Source: Phlebiopsis flavidoalba (lineage: Eukaryota > Basidiomycota > Agaricomycetes > Polyporales > Phanerochaetaceae). From it: a stretch of DNA of 64,000 nt. A program made the position numbers and the translations under genes. The stretch lies in assembly GCA_035772785.1 (NCBI GenBank), contig JAOCPU010000059.1, forward strand, positions 144,294 to 208,293, written 5' to 3'. Below, one piece after another: positions 49,754 to 60,550 of this stretch (positions are counted from its first letter, which is position 1; every line of letters starts with the position of its first letter). Under the pieces are notes generated by a model. The model searched no databases. It was not told where the DNA came from and was given only the letters and a program-made list of their open reading frames with translations.

Positions 49754-51314
49754 ATGGCACAGTCCCAAGCAAACCTCATCTCCCAGCCCCTCATGCTCGG
49801 CGACCTCACACTCAAGAACCGGAACGTGATGGCCTCGCTCACGCGTAAGCACGCCGCAACACCCCGACCAGCATCCCGAACGACGTCGTCCGCGACTACT
49901 ACGTCCAGCGCGCCAAGGGAGGCGCCGGCCTCATCCTGACCGAGGGCACGCTCGTCTCGCAGCAGGGCACCGAGTGGCCCAACGCTCCCGGCATCTGGAG
50001 CGAGGAGCATGTCAAGGGCTGGAAGAAGGTGACCGACGCCGTCCACGAGGCAGGCTCGCGCATCTTCTGCCAGGTATGTGCATTCACGCCGTTGTGTTTT
50101 TACCGGTGCTAACATTTGCGCAGCTGTGGCACGTCGGTCGTGTCGCTCATCCTGACATGCCCGAGCAGATTGCTGCCGGCAAGGTATGTCCTCTATCCTT
50201 GCCACGGACCACCAAGATGCTCATGTACTCTAGCCGGTCCCTGCCCCATCTGCAATTGCGGCCGACGGTGGCAAGTTCAGGACTCTCCCCGGTCAGCCTG
50301 GATATGTTACGGTGAGCACCGTTGTCACGGCCTTGACGTGATTGATCCTGGACTCGTGTAAAACTCAGCCCACTGCCGTCGAAGACCCCTGGACTATCGT
50401 CGCTGAATTCAAGAGGGCAGCGGAGCTGGCCAAGAAGCCCGGATTTGACGGTGTCGAACGTAGGTCTCTCACCGCCTCACAAACAAATCCAGTTATTAAC
50501 CACGCATACAGTCCACTCTGCCAACGGTTACCTCCCTCACCAGTTCTTGGACTACACCTCTAACCAGCGCACGGACCAATGGGGTGGCTCCATTGAGAAC
50601 CGCACTCGATTCGGTTTGGAATGCCTCAAGGCCATGATCGAGGTCTGGGGCCCCGCTCGTGTCGGCATCAAGGTCAACCCCGCCGGTGGCTACAACGACG
50701 TCGGGTAAGCTCCCCTACTCCTCCGTGCCCCCGCCCTCGAAGCTCACTCGCCCACAGCATGCCCTCCCGGACACCATCGCGACCTTCACGCACTACATCA
50801 CCGAAATCTCGGCGCTCAAGGTCGCGTACATCCCAGCTCGTGCGCTACGCCCCGATGATGGACGCGCCCATCGCGCCCAACCGTCCGACCGCCAGGCCGA
50901 GGACGGCGGCAAGCCGCTCCTGCGCCGGCGTCCCGCACACGACATCGTCGCGGTGTACGGCGGGCTCGTGAAGCCGCCCACTTCTGCCCACTCGAGGCGC
51001 ACACGGAGGCGTACTCGTCCGCGGGCGGGCGCGATGCCGACGCCCGACGCGGACAGGCGCAACCCGACGCCGACGCGCCTGTTTGTGAATGCGGGCAATG
51101 AGCCTCGAGCAGGCGGAGGACCTGCTCGGCCAGGGCGCGATTGACGCGGCCGTGTTTGGGTTCCCGTGGATCACGAACCCGGATCTGCAGACGCGCTTTG
51201 AGAAGGGCTTGCCGTTGAACTTTTAATGCCGATTTTGCTACGCTGTACTATGGCAAGGGCGAGGATATTGGTGCGGGGTACACTACGTACCCCACTGCGG
51301 AGGCCTCGGCCTAG
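49754..51314 (+). CDS. Old Yellow Enzyme family flavin oxidoreductase, copy 3 (best preserved)
   Basis: It starts MAQSQANLISQPLMLGDLTL at 49754. Blocks in order are [67 protein letters not shown], then an intron. Next come [47 protein letters not shown] and PTAVEDPWTIVAEFKRAAEL. The active site [20 protein letters not shown] (about 50512-50570) is followed by [19 protein letters not shown] and RVGIKVNPAGGYNDVG. Then come MPLPDTIATFTHYI, VAVYGGLVKPP, NPTPTRLFVN, SLEQAEDLLGQGAID and NPDLQTRFEKGLP. It ends GYTTYPTAEASA with TAG at 51312-51314. Five introns are clear. At least three one-base insertions (a C near 50833, an A near 51095, a T near 51226) are all that stand between it and an open frame. 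They could be sequencing errors. Confidence 0.95.
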
Positions 51315-54223
51315 ATGCGTGGCGTCTGTGGATCGGGTTTTGCGTAATTATCCGTATATAATAATAGCCTCGAATGTCGGCGATCCTTGAATATAGTTCG
51401 TGTATTGGTTTTACATCGTTTTTCTGTGCTCGCGGCTCTCCGCGTGTCGTGGCCGTGAACACTCGCTAATGGGAATCATACATGGGGCGCGACTGTTAGT
51501 AAGCTTCAGTCCATTCGAGTGCGTGGTGGCGTTTGTGGCGAAACCTCTTCAGTAGTAAGTGCCTTGGTGCTTTAGACAGTTGTACGCCTTAGGCACTTCT
51601 TATCCTACCGCGAGCTCCGTCGTATGAATTCTTGTTATAGTAAACTATCAACATGCGGAAATCTCATCCGCCAAATGTGTTGCCAACATGAACAGTGGTT
51701 TCTGTCCACCCCCCCTGATATTTCTAAGTGAATGATACAATTAATGGGAATCAGCACAAGTGAATGATCCATCTGGGGAAAACGGGTCTCCATATTTAGT
51801 ACTAGAAATAGTCCTATTTATGCTATTTAGTAGCCGTAGCTGGAATAGATGCCGCGTTCGTCTAATGAGCAAGGTCCCCAGAAATCAGGGCCATTTTAAT
51901 TCGGAATTATTTTTAGTCCGATATATTAGCTCTAAAACATCAGTAATTCGCGAAACAAAATCAGTTGCGCGCAAAATCTGGCAGTTTTAACTCCAACTCA
52001 ACTCAGAAAACCAGGCAATTTGTTTCATACATATATGATATTACGAAGGGTCAAGGGGACAACCCACACACATAGATACACATGTCCCAAGGAGTGCGAC
52101 ACGGGACAGCACTTCAGGTCAACAAGAAAGAAGCTAACCAATCTGTGCTCATAGGTTGTTGGAGATGAGGGAGTGAATAGTGTGATAACCAAGCTCGATG
52201 TGTGGGGCACGTGCTTGCTAGGATAATGAAGCATACACTGCAAGTGCTCAACCCAGAATGACATGTCGCACGTTACAGATCTTGGTTAGCTATAACCAGT
52301 GGTCGGAGTGCATCCAAGACCTCCTAGTCGACTATCACAAGATCTTGAGAAAAAGGACGGCATTGCAAGTGGGATGCGCATGCGGTGTGGTGCTCAGGGC
52401 TTTAACATCACACGGTCCGGCGCACGTTCAAATGTAAAACTTCAAGGCGACCGCGTTGGTTCAAGCCAATTACTTTACCTCAGATAGGCTATAGATAGAC
52501 CATTGCAGAAATTGTTTTGGTTGGCTTGTGGTTGCACAACGTAGACAATGACGGCGTAACCGTAACCCCAGATCAAGCCGTACGGTTGGCCTCCGACTTG
52601 ACATTGTGACACTCAGCTTTTTCCCGGTCAGCTACCTACACTAAATTCAACGTGTACAACACGACGCTTGCCCAGCGTAAATATAATCCCAAATCTGGGT
52701 ACCATAATTGAGCATTACATGGTATCTCGCACACACGGTTTGGGTGGACTAATATGGTTGTGTGTGGAGACAAGACCATGTGGCACAGGGAACGCCATGC
52801 CAGTACTGTGCACACAGCAGCACACGATAATACCCAAATGCGAGAGGAGCTAAAGAGAGAAAGCAGGAACAGACTTGGAGGTAGCCTATGAGGGTCATGG
52901 CGGTTAAACAGAGAAGTTCGACGCAGCCAAACTCGTCAATCTGCGACCTGCTGATATACGTTCTCAGAGCGCCATGGACGTCACACCCCCAGTTTGATGC
53001 GCTTGCTAGGAACATCAGCGATAACGTGACCCATTAGTTACTTCCTCTGTACACGCTTAGAGAGCACCGACAGAGCAAGGGCCAACCTCAGCTAACGTTC
53101 CGGCGAGGCGATTCTATGAGTTAAGGGGAAACGCGTCTCGGAGGGAGTAAGAAGTATTCACACCCAGCGTATGGAGCTCGTCCCGATTAGATTCATTTGA
53201 AGAACTTTTCAACCAAACTTATCAAAGGACTAGAAACTAAATAAGCAGTAAGTTAATACGGTACTAGTCACGTATACAGTTAGGCCAAATATTTTAGAAG
53301 GTCGATAATTTAGGACAGATCCCCTGTTAATCCCAGATTGTCCATCCAGTTTATTTATAAATAATGCTTTTCCGAGTTCTTCGGACTGGTATCAGACTGG
53401 CTACTCACTTTACGACATCATAACAAAACCAACGGCAGCGACGAATGGGGGTCCTGTGGCTTTATAAGGATTCGATGACCTAACCATGATTGAGTCTGCA
53501 GCATTTATGACCTACTGTACCCTAAGGTCGAGTAAAGAAACGATTGTACTCCGACGCGTGACCATCACCGCGCGCACCGTCAGCCTGATCAGCCAACTTG
53601 AACCACAACCGTGGAGGGTGGTGAAAGTGACTCGAGTCGTTTCCTGCGGATAAAACCTGTTTATTGGCACGAGATAGGTGTTGCTTGTATGACTAACTTA
53701 ATGCTCGTAGGTTGTACCATCGACGGTAGGCCCGTCTGTTTTAGGCGCGAACTTCGGACAGTAACCCGCGAGACGGACAAGTCAAAAACCCACAGTAGGC
53801 CCTCGCGAGTTGTACATCTATCTCGATGTTTGCTGTCAAATGGCAAGAACTGCAGCCCGGCGCGGTACACCCAAAGTCTACAGCGTGCCTTGTTTACTTA
53901 CCCAAACTGGTTTGCTTTGTCGGAGGCCCACGTGACTGGACCCCCCTCACGGAGCCCAGGCCATCTTGGTAAAATGGTAGAGGAGAGATGAGCACGTCTA
54001 GCCGCTTTCAAGTTCCAAGGACGGGGCGGACAGCCGAAGAATTTGGACCTGGCTCTTGGAAGCGAGGACATGCATAGCACTCACGGGCCTCACCTATTGA
54101 CAATGCGCGCCAACTTGCCAAGCAAAAGGACTCCCCCACCTTGGAAAAACCGTTTAACAAACGTTCGAATTCCTCGCTTTTCTAGCGTCATCGACCCGAC
54201 AGTCTCTCACCGCGTCCTGCGCC
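51315..54223. other. AT-rich gene-free interval between OYE copies 3 and 4
   Basis: Nearly three kilobases hold no recognisable gene on either strand. The sequence is AT-richer than the exons around it, and the small open frames have no motifs. The last 250 bases partly resemble the upstream region of copy 3, for example ACTTTGGAAACCCC there and CACCTTGGAAAAACC here. So the duplication that produced copy 4 carried promoter DNA. The rest may be old transposon sequence. Confidence 0.45.
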
Positions 54224-56200
54224 ATGTCCCCAGCCAAAACCTTTTTATTCTCCCAGCCGCCTCACGCTCGGTGACCTCACGTCAGATGTGTGTGTGAAAA
54301 GTGATGGCCTCGCTCACGCGCACAAACCGCAACCTGCCCACCAAACGTCCCCCAACGACGTCGTCCGCGACTAGTCCAGCGCGCTGCGAAAGGCCGTGGC
54401 GCCGGCCATCTCTGTCCGAGGGCCGTCCTCGTCTCGCAGCCAGGGCACACGCAAGTCCGGCCCATGCCCCGGACTGTGGAGCGAGCGAACAACGTACAGG
54501 GTGGAAGAACGTCACCGACGCCGTCCATGAGGCGGGCTCGCTCAATATTCTGCCACCAGGGGTGTATTCTTCCTCTGCGCATCTCTTGACTGTCACGTAT
54601 GATATCAGTTTGAAGCTTTGGCACGTCGGCGCGTTGCGCACCCCGATATGCCCGAGCAGATCGCCGCTGGCAAGGTAAGCACCCGCCATCGTAGCTTTAT
54701 ACAGACCCTGAGTGCGAACTAGCCGTACCCGCTCCTCCGCAATCACAGACACAAGTGGGCAAGTTTATCCCGGCTTGCTAACCTGGCAGACCGGATACGC
54801 GTGACAGTTAGACAGGGATATATACACTCATGGCGTCAGGATCTGACTGCGGATATCATTGCTAGCCCACTGAGAGATGGAAGACCAATGGACTATGTTG
54901 CCGAATTCAAACGCAGGGGCGGAGCTAGTAAGAGCCGGGTTTGCCGTGCGCGCGCACGAACGTGAGGCGCTAACATAATACGCATTCGATTCTCGGTCTT
55001 GATTGCTGTGTTCAGGTGGCGTATAGGTCCATGACTGCAAACGGCTACCTCCCTAATCAGTTTTTGGATTTACTATTCTAAACCAGCGCATAAGTGATAG
55101 CAGGGGTAAGGGTAAACCTCGAGGGTCAAGGGTACGGGTTCCAGATGGGTGTATAGGGTAAGGGCGGCAAATGGGACCCTTTGAACCTTTGAGCGGGGAG
55201 GGTACAGAATAGACCTATTAGATGAGATACCAGTTATTGGTTGGTAATGTATTTCTGACATTCTTTCAGGTCTTTAAAGCACACATTGTAAGTGTGTATA
55301 AGCTCTTAACACATGTGCTATATATGCCTCCTAAGACTGTATACAGCAAGGGTCTTGCAGCCAAACCCTAACCTTACCCCTTGGTAGAGGTTAAGGGTTT
55401 AGGTAGGGTAAGGGTAAGGGTCCAGAAAAAAAAGGGGGGGTATACCCTCTGCCAATCTACACCAGCGCCTTTCCGAACAGTGGGTGGCCTCTATTGTGAC
55501 CGCGTCGAGATTCGGACTTCGAAGCATCTGAAGGCCCTCATCCGAGTCCGTCTGGGGGTCCAGCCGTGTCTGGAATCAAAGTCAATCCCGCGGGTGGGCT
55601 GTAAACGATGTCGGGGTAAGCATCACTGCCACTGCGTCTCACACAGCCGTCCCACTGTAATTCCGTCGCAGAATGCCCCTCCCAGATAACATCGCCTACC
55701 TACTACCTACTACCTCAACCCAGTATCTCGACCCATGAAGCCCGACCACATCCAGCTCGTACGCTATCATATACCTGTATTGGAACGTGAACACAATCTC
55801 ACCAAGCCCTCGACGGCCATTCAAGTCGCAAGGCCAAGAACTCCTAATCGCGGGACCTGGTCCCGCACGACATGTCGCCGTTTACGGTGGCTTCGTCAAG
55901 TCCGCCCACCTCTGCCCCGAGAGCCACACCCGAGGATCACCTCGAGGTCAAGGTACGCCGAGCACGGATGCCACGACGGCCTGAGGCAGACAAGCGCAAC
56001 CGACGCCGACGCGCCTCTTTGTGAATGGCGCATGTGCCTGTGACCAGGCGGGAGGCGCTGCTCGGTTAGGGCGCGATGAATAGCGAGGCCGGGTTTCTGT
56101 GGGTTCCACACGTGTGGATCAGCGAACCCGGGATTCTACAAGACGCGGTTTCGAGAAGGGCTTGCAGTTTGAAAACACAATTTTTTAACGCGGACCGTTG
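54224..56200 (+). pseudogene. Old Yellow Enzyme copy 4, disrupted
   Basis: The 5' part (54224 to about 55085) shows MASLTRTNRNLPTKR, then [24 protein letters not shown] in place of MPEQIAAGK, and ANGYLPNQFLD. All are crossed by many shifts and stops. At the SNQR codons it is interrupted by about 370 bases of unrelated DNA. The 3' part resumes at about 55460 and shows RRLRWLRQV in place of VAVYGGFVK. NPTPTR-like sequence follows near 56000, then FEKGLQF near 56150. Similarity stops abruptly at about 56200, before the usual C terminus, where the gag-like region begins. The TATA box seen in copies 1-3 is lost. This copy cannot make an enzyme. Confidence 0.85.
55086..55465. mobile_element. small non-autonomous transposon-like insertion in OYE copy 4
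   Basis: The insert sits in the OYE coding sequence between CTAAACCAGCGC (left, about 55077-55088) and CTACACCAGCGC (right, about 55458-55469), a near-identical direct repeat of the target site. Its ends read CAGGGGTA on the left and, in reverse complement, CAGAGGGTA on the right, as in short terminal inverted repeats of hAT-like elements. GGGTAA runs lie just inside both ends. No protein is encoded, so it would depend on an outside transposase. The class is inferred. The bases between the direct repeat and the CAG ends do not match well. Confidence 0.5.
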
Positions 56201-56559
56201 TCAAAAGACGTAGAAACACGTCACGAGACGAGAGGCCCACACAGAAAAAGAGCTGACTAGAACCGCCACGAACCAATACAACTGGTGGCTCTGTGCCCCA
56301 GCACAAAGTACCCGTTCCCACTCTTTTTTTTACAGGTCCACACCACGCGCATTCTGCCCATCCCGTCCTACCAAGTGAACTGCGACAGCCTTTGTCTCTC
56401 ACCCTTCCACGAGGCTCTCTCCCCCCCCCCCATGTCTTTGTATCCGCCCACCACAGATCCAACCACCAGGCCAGCAATAAGGCTAGTAGACCAGCCGCCA
56501 ACTTTCGTACATGACATTCTTACATCCCCCCTGGATTCGCAGTGTGTCCAACTGCTTTC

Positions 56560-56970
56560 ACGGCGCCGTGCTACGAGTCGAGTCCTTTGGAGACGGATCC
56601 AGTACAAAACGAACTTGCTTAGGTGTCGGTTTACATGGTACTGGGGGCAAACAGAATGGGGAATCACTATCTAGTTGACGAGACGGGAGCGATACAGGTA
56701 CACTACGAGGCAGAGACGAGTCAGAGTCCGATACATCCGAGTCAGGCGAGTCAAAACGAGTCAACGGAGAGAAGAGAAAATCTATTGAAGCGGGGATAAT
56801 TTCTCCGGATGCTTCGCTGCGGCCTTAGCGAGCATCCTTAGACAAAATCCCCGGAGATCTGCGTGATCACGGTCTTGAGATCAGCGACCTGTTTGATGAG
56901 CGCCGCGATCGACTCCTCGCTGGCTGCCGGATAAAAGCTCTGCACCAGATCTAGCCGTGTGGTGTCAGAT
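56560..56970 (-). other. possible second piece of retroelement-like coding sequence
   Basis: Minus-strand pieces read SEESIAALIKQVADLKTVIT, a heptad-like helix at about 56925-56860, and a Ser/Asp-rich stretch with KPTPKQVRFVLDPSP (about 56640-56580). They look like the linker and coiled-coil parts of fungal gag-type proteins, but no domain can be named. Confidence 0.3.
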
Positions 56971-57027
56971 CTTGGATCTGTCAACTGCATGTCGGGGTAT
57001 TTCGTGATTCTAGAGTGGATGGCCTAA

Positions 57028-57312
57028 ACCTGGATCTGGTCCAGGTATTCTGGCCACGCGAGGACATTGATTCGACTACAGTCATACAGATGAGGTCCAT
57101 TTATACGTCTATGTTTTAGGATATTAACAGTGTTTATAATGCTATAATTTATGAGCTGGAAAAACCTGCAGATCACCTGACATACCTGCCTGAATATGCC
57201 TATTGGGAACCTGGATCTGCAGGTCCAAAGTACCTGCAGGGACAGCAAAATACCTGCCAGGTATCACTATACTGAGGTATTGATGGCAAAAAGGGGGGAA
57301 ATCCTACCTGCA
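57028..57312. repeat. cluster of ACCTGC motifs with short palindromes
   Basis: ACCTGC or its reverse complement occurs at 57164, 57184, 57219, 57232, 57252 and 57306. TACCTGCCAGGTA at 57251-57263 is a perfect palindrome around one base. ACCTGG (57028-57033) and CCAGGT (57041-57046) form another inverted pair. The motif is dense here and not noticed elsewhere in the window. Confidence 0.55.
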
Positions 57313-57369
57313 CGGTACCTACATGTTACCTAGAGGCTGTGCTAGTGGGAGTCATTTACTTGTGTGACT

Positions 57370-59260
57370 GGAGGTGTTAGTCCCTCAGTGGTGGGTGCGG
57401 CTGGGAGCGGGTGGCGCCGGGGAAGTAGTGGTTGCCCGAACCTTGCTGCTCCCTACCACTGCCTCGGGGCTTGTCCGAAGATAAGCGGGACATGCACACG
57501 CTCTGGTTGTGCCCTTTCTTTGACACCACTGACAGATGGCTGACGAAATCGAGCAGGCGGCCGGCGCTTGTGTTCTGAGTTGCTTCCCATACGGAACATG
57601 TGCTAGTCGTATGGCCCTTCGCCAGTCTCGCGTGTACGGCCGTTGCCTGTCTCGGTGCAGGCTGATATCCATGGGCACGTCGTCGGCTGGCGCTTGGAAC
57701 GGAGCCGCGTGATGGGTGGTGGCACGCGGGGCTGTGGTAGTCGTCGAGCGTCTGGCTTCACGAGCCTTTTCCGCCAGGCGCTCTTCGGTCCGGCGTTGTC
57801 GATGTAAGTGGCGACTTGACAGGATCGTCGACGCGTGTTCCTGCTTCGATCACAGTCTCGGCAAGGCGGTCTGAGGAACGCTGGACAGGTGCTTGCGATA
57901 CCTGGAGCGGCTTTGTCGGCCTCGCTTAACGTATGTGCGTGACGCGTTTGCTGTTCGGAAGAGGCGTTAGTCAGGCGACTGTCTTAGTTTTTCCCTTGCC
58001 ACAGCTGTTCGAGTGCGGGTTGAGGGCCGTCTCCAGCGTGCTGGGTCAACTGTTTCGAAACGGGTATGCGGAAAGTCTTGACGCAAGTCCTCGTACGTTG
58101 CGTATATCGGGACGGGCCTTTCCATTCCTTCGTGACTGCTCGCTTGGCCCAATTCAGCCGGCGGTGGGCCGTCGGTCTCAGGCTCTAGCCACGAACAGGC
58201 CGTGATGATCACAGAGCTTTTCCTTGCGCACCCATCTGCCCCAGAAACCTCGGTTATGATACCGCTCCCTTACGTGTCAGTCGCCCAGACTTGTATGCGG
58301 CTAGAAAGCGACCGGGTTCCCCCTCCTGTCTGGAGCATCGAGAGCGTCTTCGTCGTAGGTGCTGGTCGTGTTGGATGTAGCGATTTGGGCGGATTAACCG
58401 GGGCCGGCCGACATTTAACCGTCGGAGATTCGCCACAGACCGTTGCCACAGTGGGGGGCCTGGCTGTAGGTGTGGTGAGTTTGTTGCGTGAGTAGCGGCC
58501 AAATCGCTGTGAATTTGTCGGGAATCCATCGTGGTCACGTGGACGGGCGGATTGGCGTGTTGGATTGTTGTTGTGGAGGCGACGGACACGCCGGGCTTCA
58601 ACAGGCGTCTCTGGAGTGGGGTCGTTAAGTTGCGTGGGGATGTCCTGTCAGGAAACGAGTACTCGAGTTAGTAGCTGGAACTTCCGGCTCTGTTCGGCTT
58701 TTTTGCAATGTAGGGTTTTTGAACAGGCGATTGCTGGCGTGCTTGTTTGCGGAGGTGCGTTCGTTACTACCTTTTTGTTTGCGGGGAGAGTGCGGCCAAC
58801 GCGTAGCTGGCGGGAGAGTGCCGAGGAGATTCCTTCGATCGCGGAGGTGGTGAGAGACTGCGGGGTATTGTGTAGCTTTCGAAGGCGGTAACGAAGCTTT
58901 GCGAATTCTTAGAGGGGCACGGTCGTCAAGGGGATGTGATCGGGGGTGCTGTTCTGTGTATGATGGGCCGGCCGACTAACTCCTCGAGTTCTCGTCGTTC
59001 TGAGTGGGGAATAATTCGTCTGCTATCGGTGTGGGCAGGGTTGTTGTTCACAGCGCCTCGTACTGGCTCCGTTGTCTTTGTGGACGTCCTCCTGATGGCG
59101 CAGCGGTCGTTCAAAAGAAGTGAGGAAGGAGGTCTGACAGTCGTTGGGAGATGGAGCCCGGGAAGGACCGGATCGTACGGAAGAGTGGAATCGGCGGAAG
59201 CTCTCCGGACTCAATGTGACCGGCCTCCTATGACGGAGAGATGACGGGATCGGAAGTGGG
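57370..59260 (-). mobile_element. retroelement gag-like region with CCHC zinc knuckle (degraded)
   Basis: Read leftward, the minus strand gives Ser/Arg/Thr-rich and His-rich pieces in changing frames (about 59250-58250). A more ordered block follows (IYATYEDLRQDFPHTRFETV, about 58115-58055). A basic helix with repeated Arg-Glu-Ala (EERLAEKAREARR) and a PMDI motif (about 57680) come next. A zinc knuckle candidate follows: CQWCQRKG is read directly (about 57534-57511). If one base is allowed to be missing, the next residues give H and C at the spacing CX2CX4HX4C. This layout, an Arg-rich helix, PMD and then a CCHC knuckle, is familiar from gag-like proteins of Agaricomycete retroelements. No protease, reverse transcriptase or integrase was seen, so it is at best a fragment. 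Confidence 0.45.
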
Positions 59261-59694
59261 GACCACGTCGTTGCCTTTATCAGGCACCCCTCCGTGGACC
59301 ACGGGGGTGTCTGCGCACAAGACTGTCTAGTAGGCTACTCGACCTCGTTGTTGTCTCGTCGTCAAAAGGGACACGGGCCCCGGCTCTTATGCTCCCCAAT
59401 GACTTTACAAACGGGATGTGGGGGCACGCTTCTAACAGCCTCCATATCGATCAAAGACCGGTCCAGATGTTCACAGCGATCAAGGAAGCTCGTGGTTAGG
59501 GAGGCCAAGGTTATCAGAAGGGCATAGATGAAGCTAGCCGCCTAGGGTTGTGCCCTAGGGTTACTGACTGGGTGACTGCAGCGCGTAGATCGCCCCAAAA
59601 GGCTCCTCAGCGTTTTGTCTAAGCACTATGTACGACGGTGGCTCTGCGTGCTACAATGAAGCAGGAAGAGAGTGTCACTTCCCGGGTGGGTCGG

Positions 59695-60345
59695 ACTTAT
59701 TTGTCTTTCGTCTTAGGTGTCACTTCTTTTTCAGTTTTGATTATTGTGTCATTTGTGTTTTCTTGAGGTTTGTTTTTATTAGATTTGTTTTTGTTGCTTT
59801 TGGTTTTTTGTGTTGGTTTGCTGTTTTTGGATATTCTGTTCTTTTTGTTTTTGTGGGTTTGTTGCTATTTAGTTTGTTTTTGTGGGTTTATCACTGTTAT
59901 TAACTTGTGTTTGAGTTTCGGTTGTGATTTTTTCTTCCTTATCCGAGGGTCTGGGGCTGGTTATGTTACCCCCTTTTTTTGTTTTTGTTATTGGTTTTCT
60001 TTACTTGTTTTTTTGTTTGTTCATCTTTTTGTTGTGATTGTTTCTTTTGTTTTTGTTCGTTTTTTTTGAGTGTTCCTTGTGTTCTTTTCTTTTTTTTTTG
60101 TTTTTTTTTTTTCTCTTTTTGGTCTTTATTATGTGCCTTTGGTTTCTTTGGGCTGCTTTTCTCGTGTTGCTGTTTTTTTTGCTTTTCTTGTTTGTTTTTT
60201 TTTTTTTGTTTGTTTGGGGAGTTGTCTTTGTTTTTGGTTTGGTATTTTTTTTGTTTTTTTTTTTTTTGTCTTTTTGTTTTGTGGTGGTTCTTTTGCTTTT
60301 TTTTGGTGTTTTTGTGTTGTTGGTTTTTTTGTGGTTTGGTAATGG
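59695..60345. repeat. T/G-rich low-complexity tract
   Basis: The plus strand is almost wholly T and G for several hundred bases, most extreme from about 59960 to 60345. It has many T runs joined by single G or GG and very few A or C. Every frame gives Phe/Leu/Val/Cys-rich nonsense. The tract ends exactly where the duplicated insertion-plus-OYE fragment begins. Confidence 0.8.
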
Positions 60346-60550
60346 ATTTCTTGACATTCTTTCATGTCTTTTTAAAGCACATTGTAATTGTGTATAAAGC
60401 TCTTAAACCACATTGTTTTTATATATGCTCTAGATACTGTATACAAGCCAAGGGGTCTGCAGCCAAACCCTTACCCTTACCCTTGGTAGAGGGTAAGGGT
60501 TTAGGACTGGGAAGGGTAAGGGTCCAGGAAAAAAAAGGGGGTAGGTATCA
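60340..60550. repeat. second copy of the internal part of the copy-4 insertion
   Basis: From TGGTTTGGTAATGGATTTC onward this matches 55238-55440 closely, including GACATTCTTTCA, TTAAAGCACA and TTGTGTATAAA. The GGGTAA runs and the A-run plus G-run end are shared too. It contains a perfect 13-base inverted repeat (60465-60477 and 60490-60502). The left end of the element is missing and is replaced by the T/G-rich tract. Confidence 0.8.

Noticed and set aside
44543..56200. Repeat-induced point mutation as the cause of OYE decay
   Set aside because: The changes noticed are mainly insertions and deletions, with no obvious excess of C-to-T changes by eye.
55360..60530. Interstitial telomere
   Set aside because: The runs are GGGTAA (permuted TAAGGG), not the TTAGGG/CCCTAA of most fungal telomeres, and they lie at the ends of an insertion.
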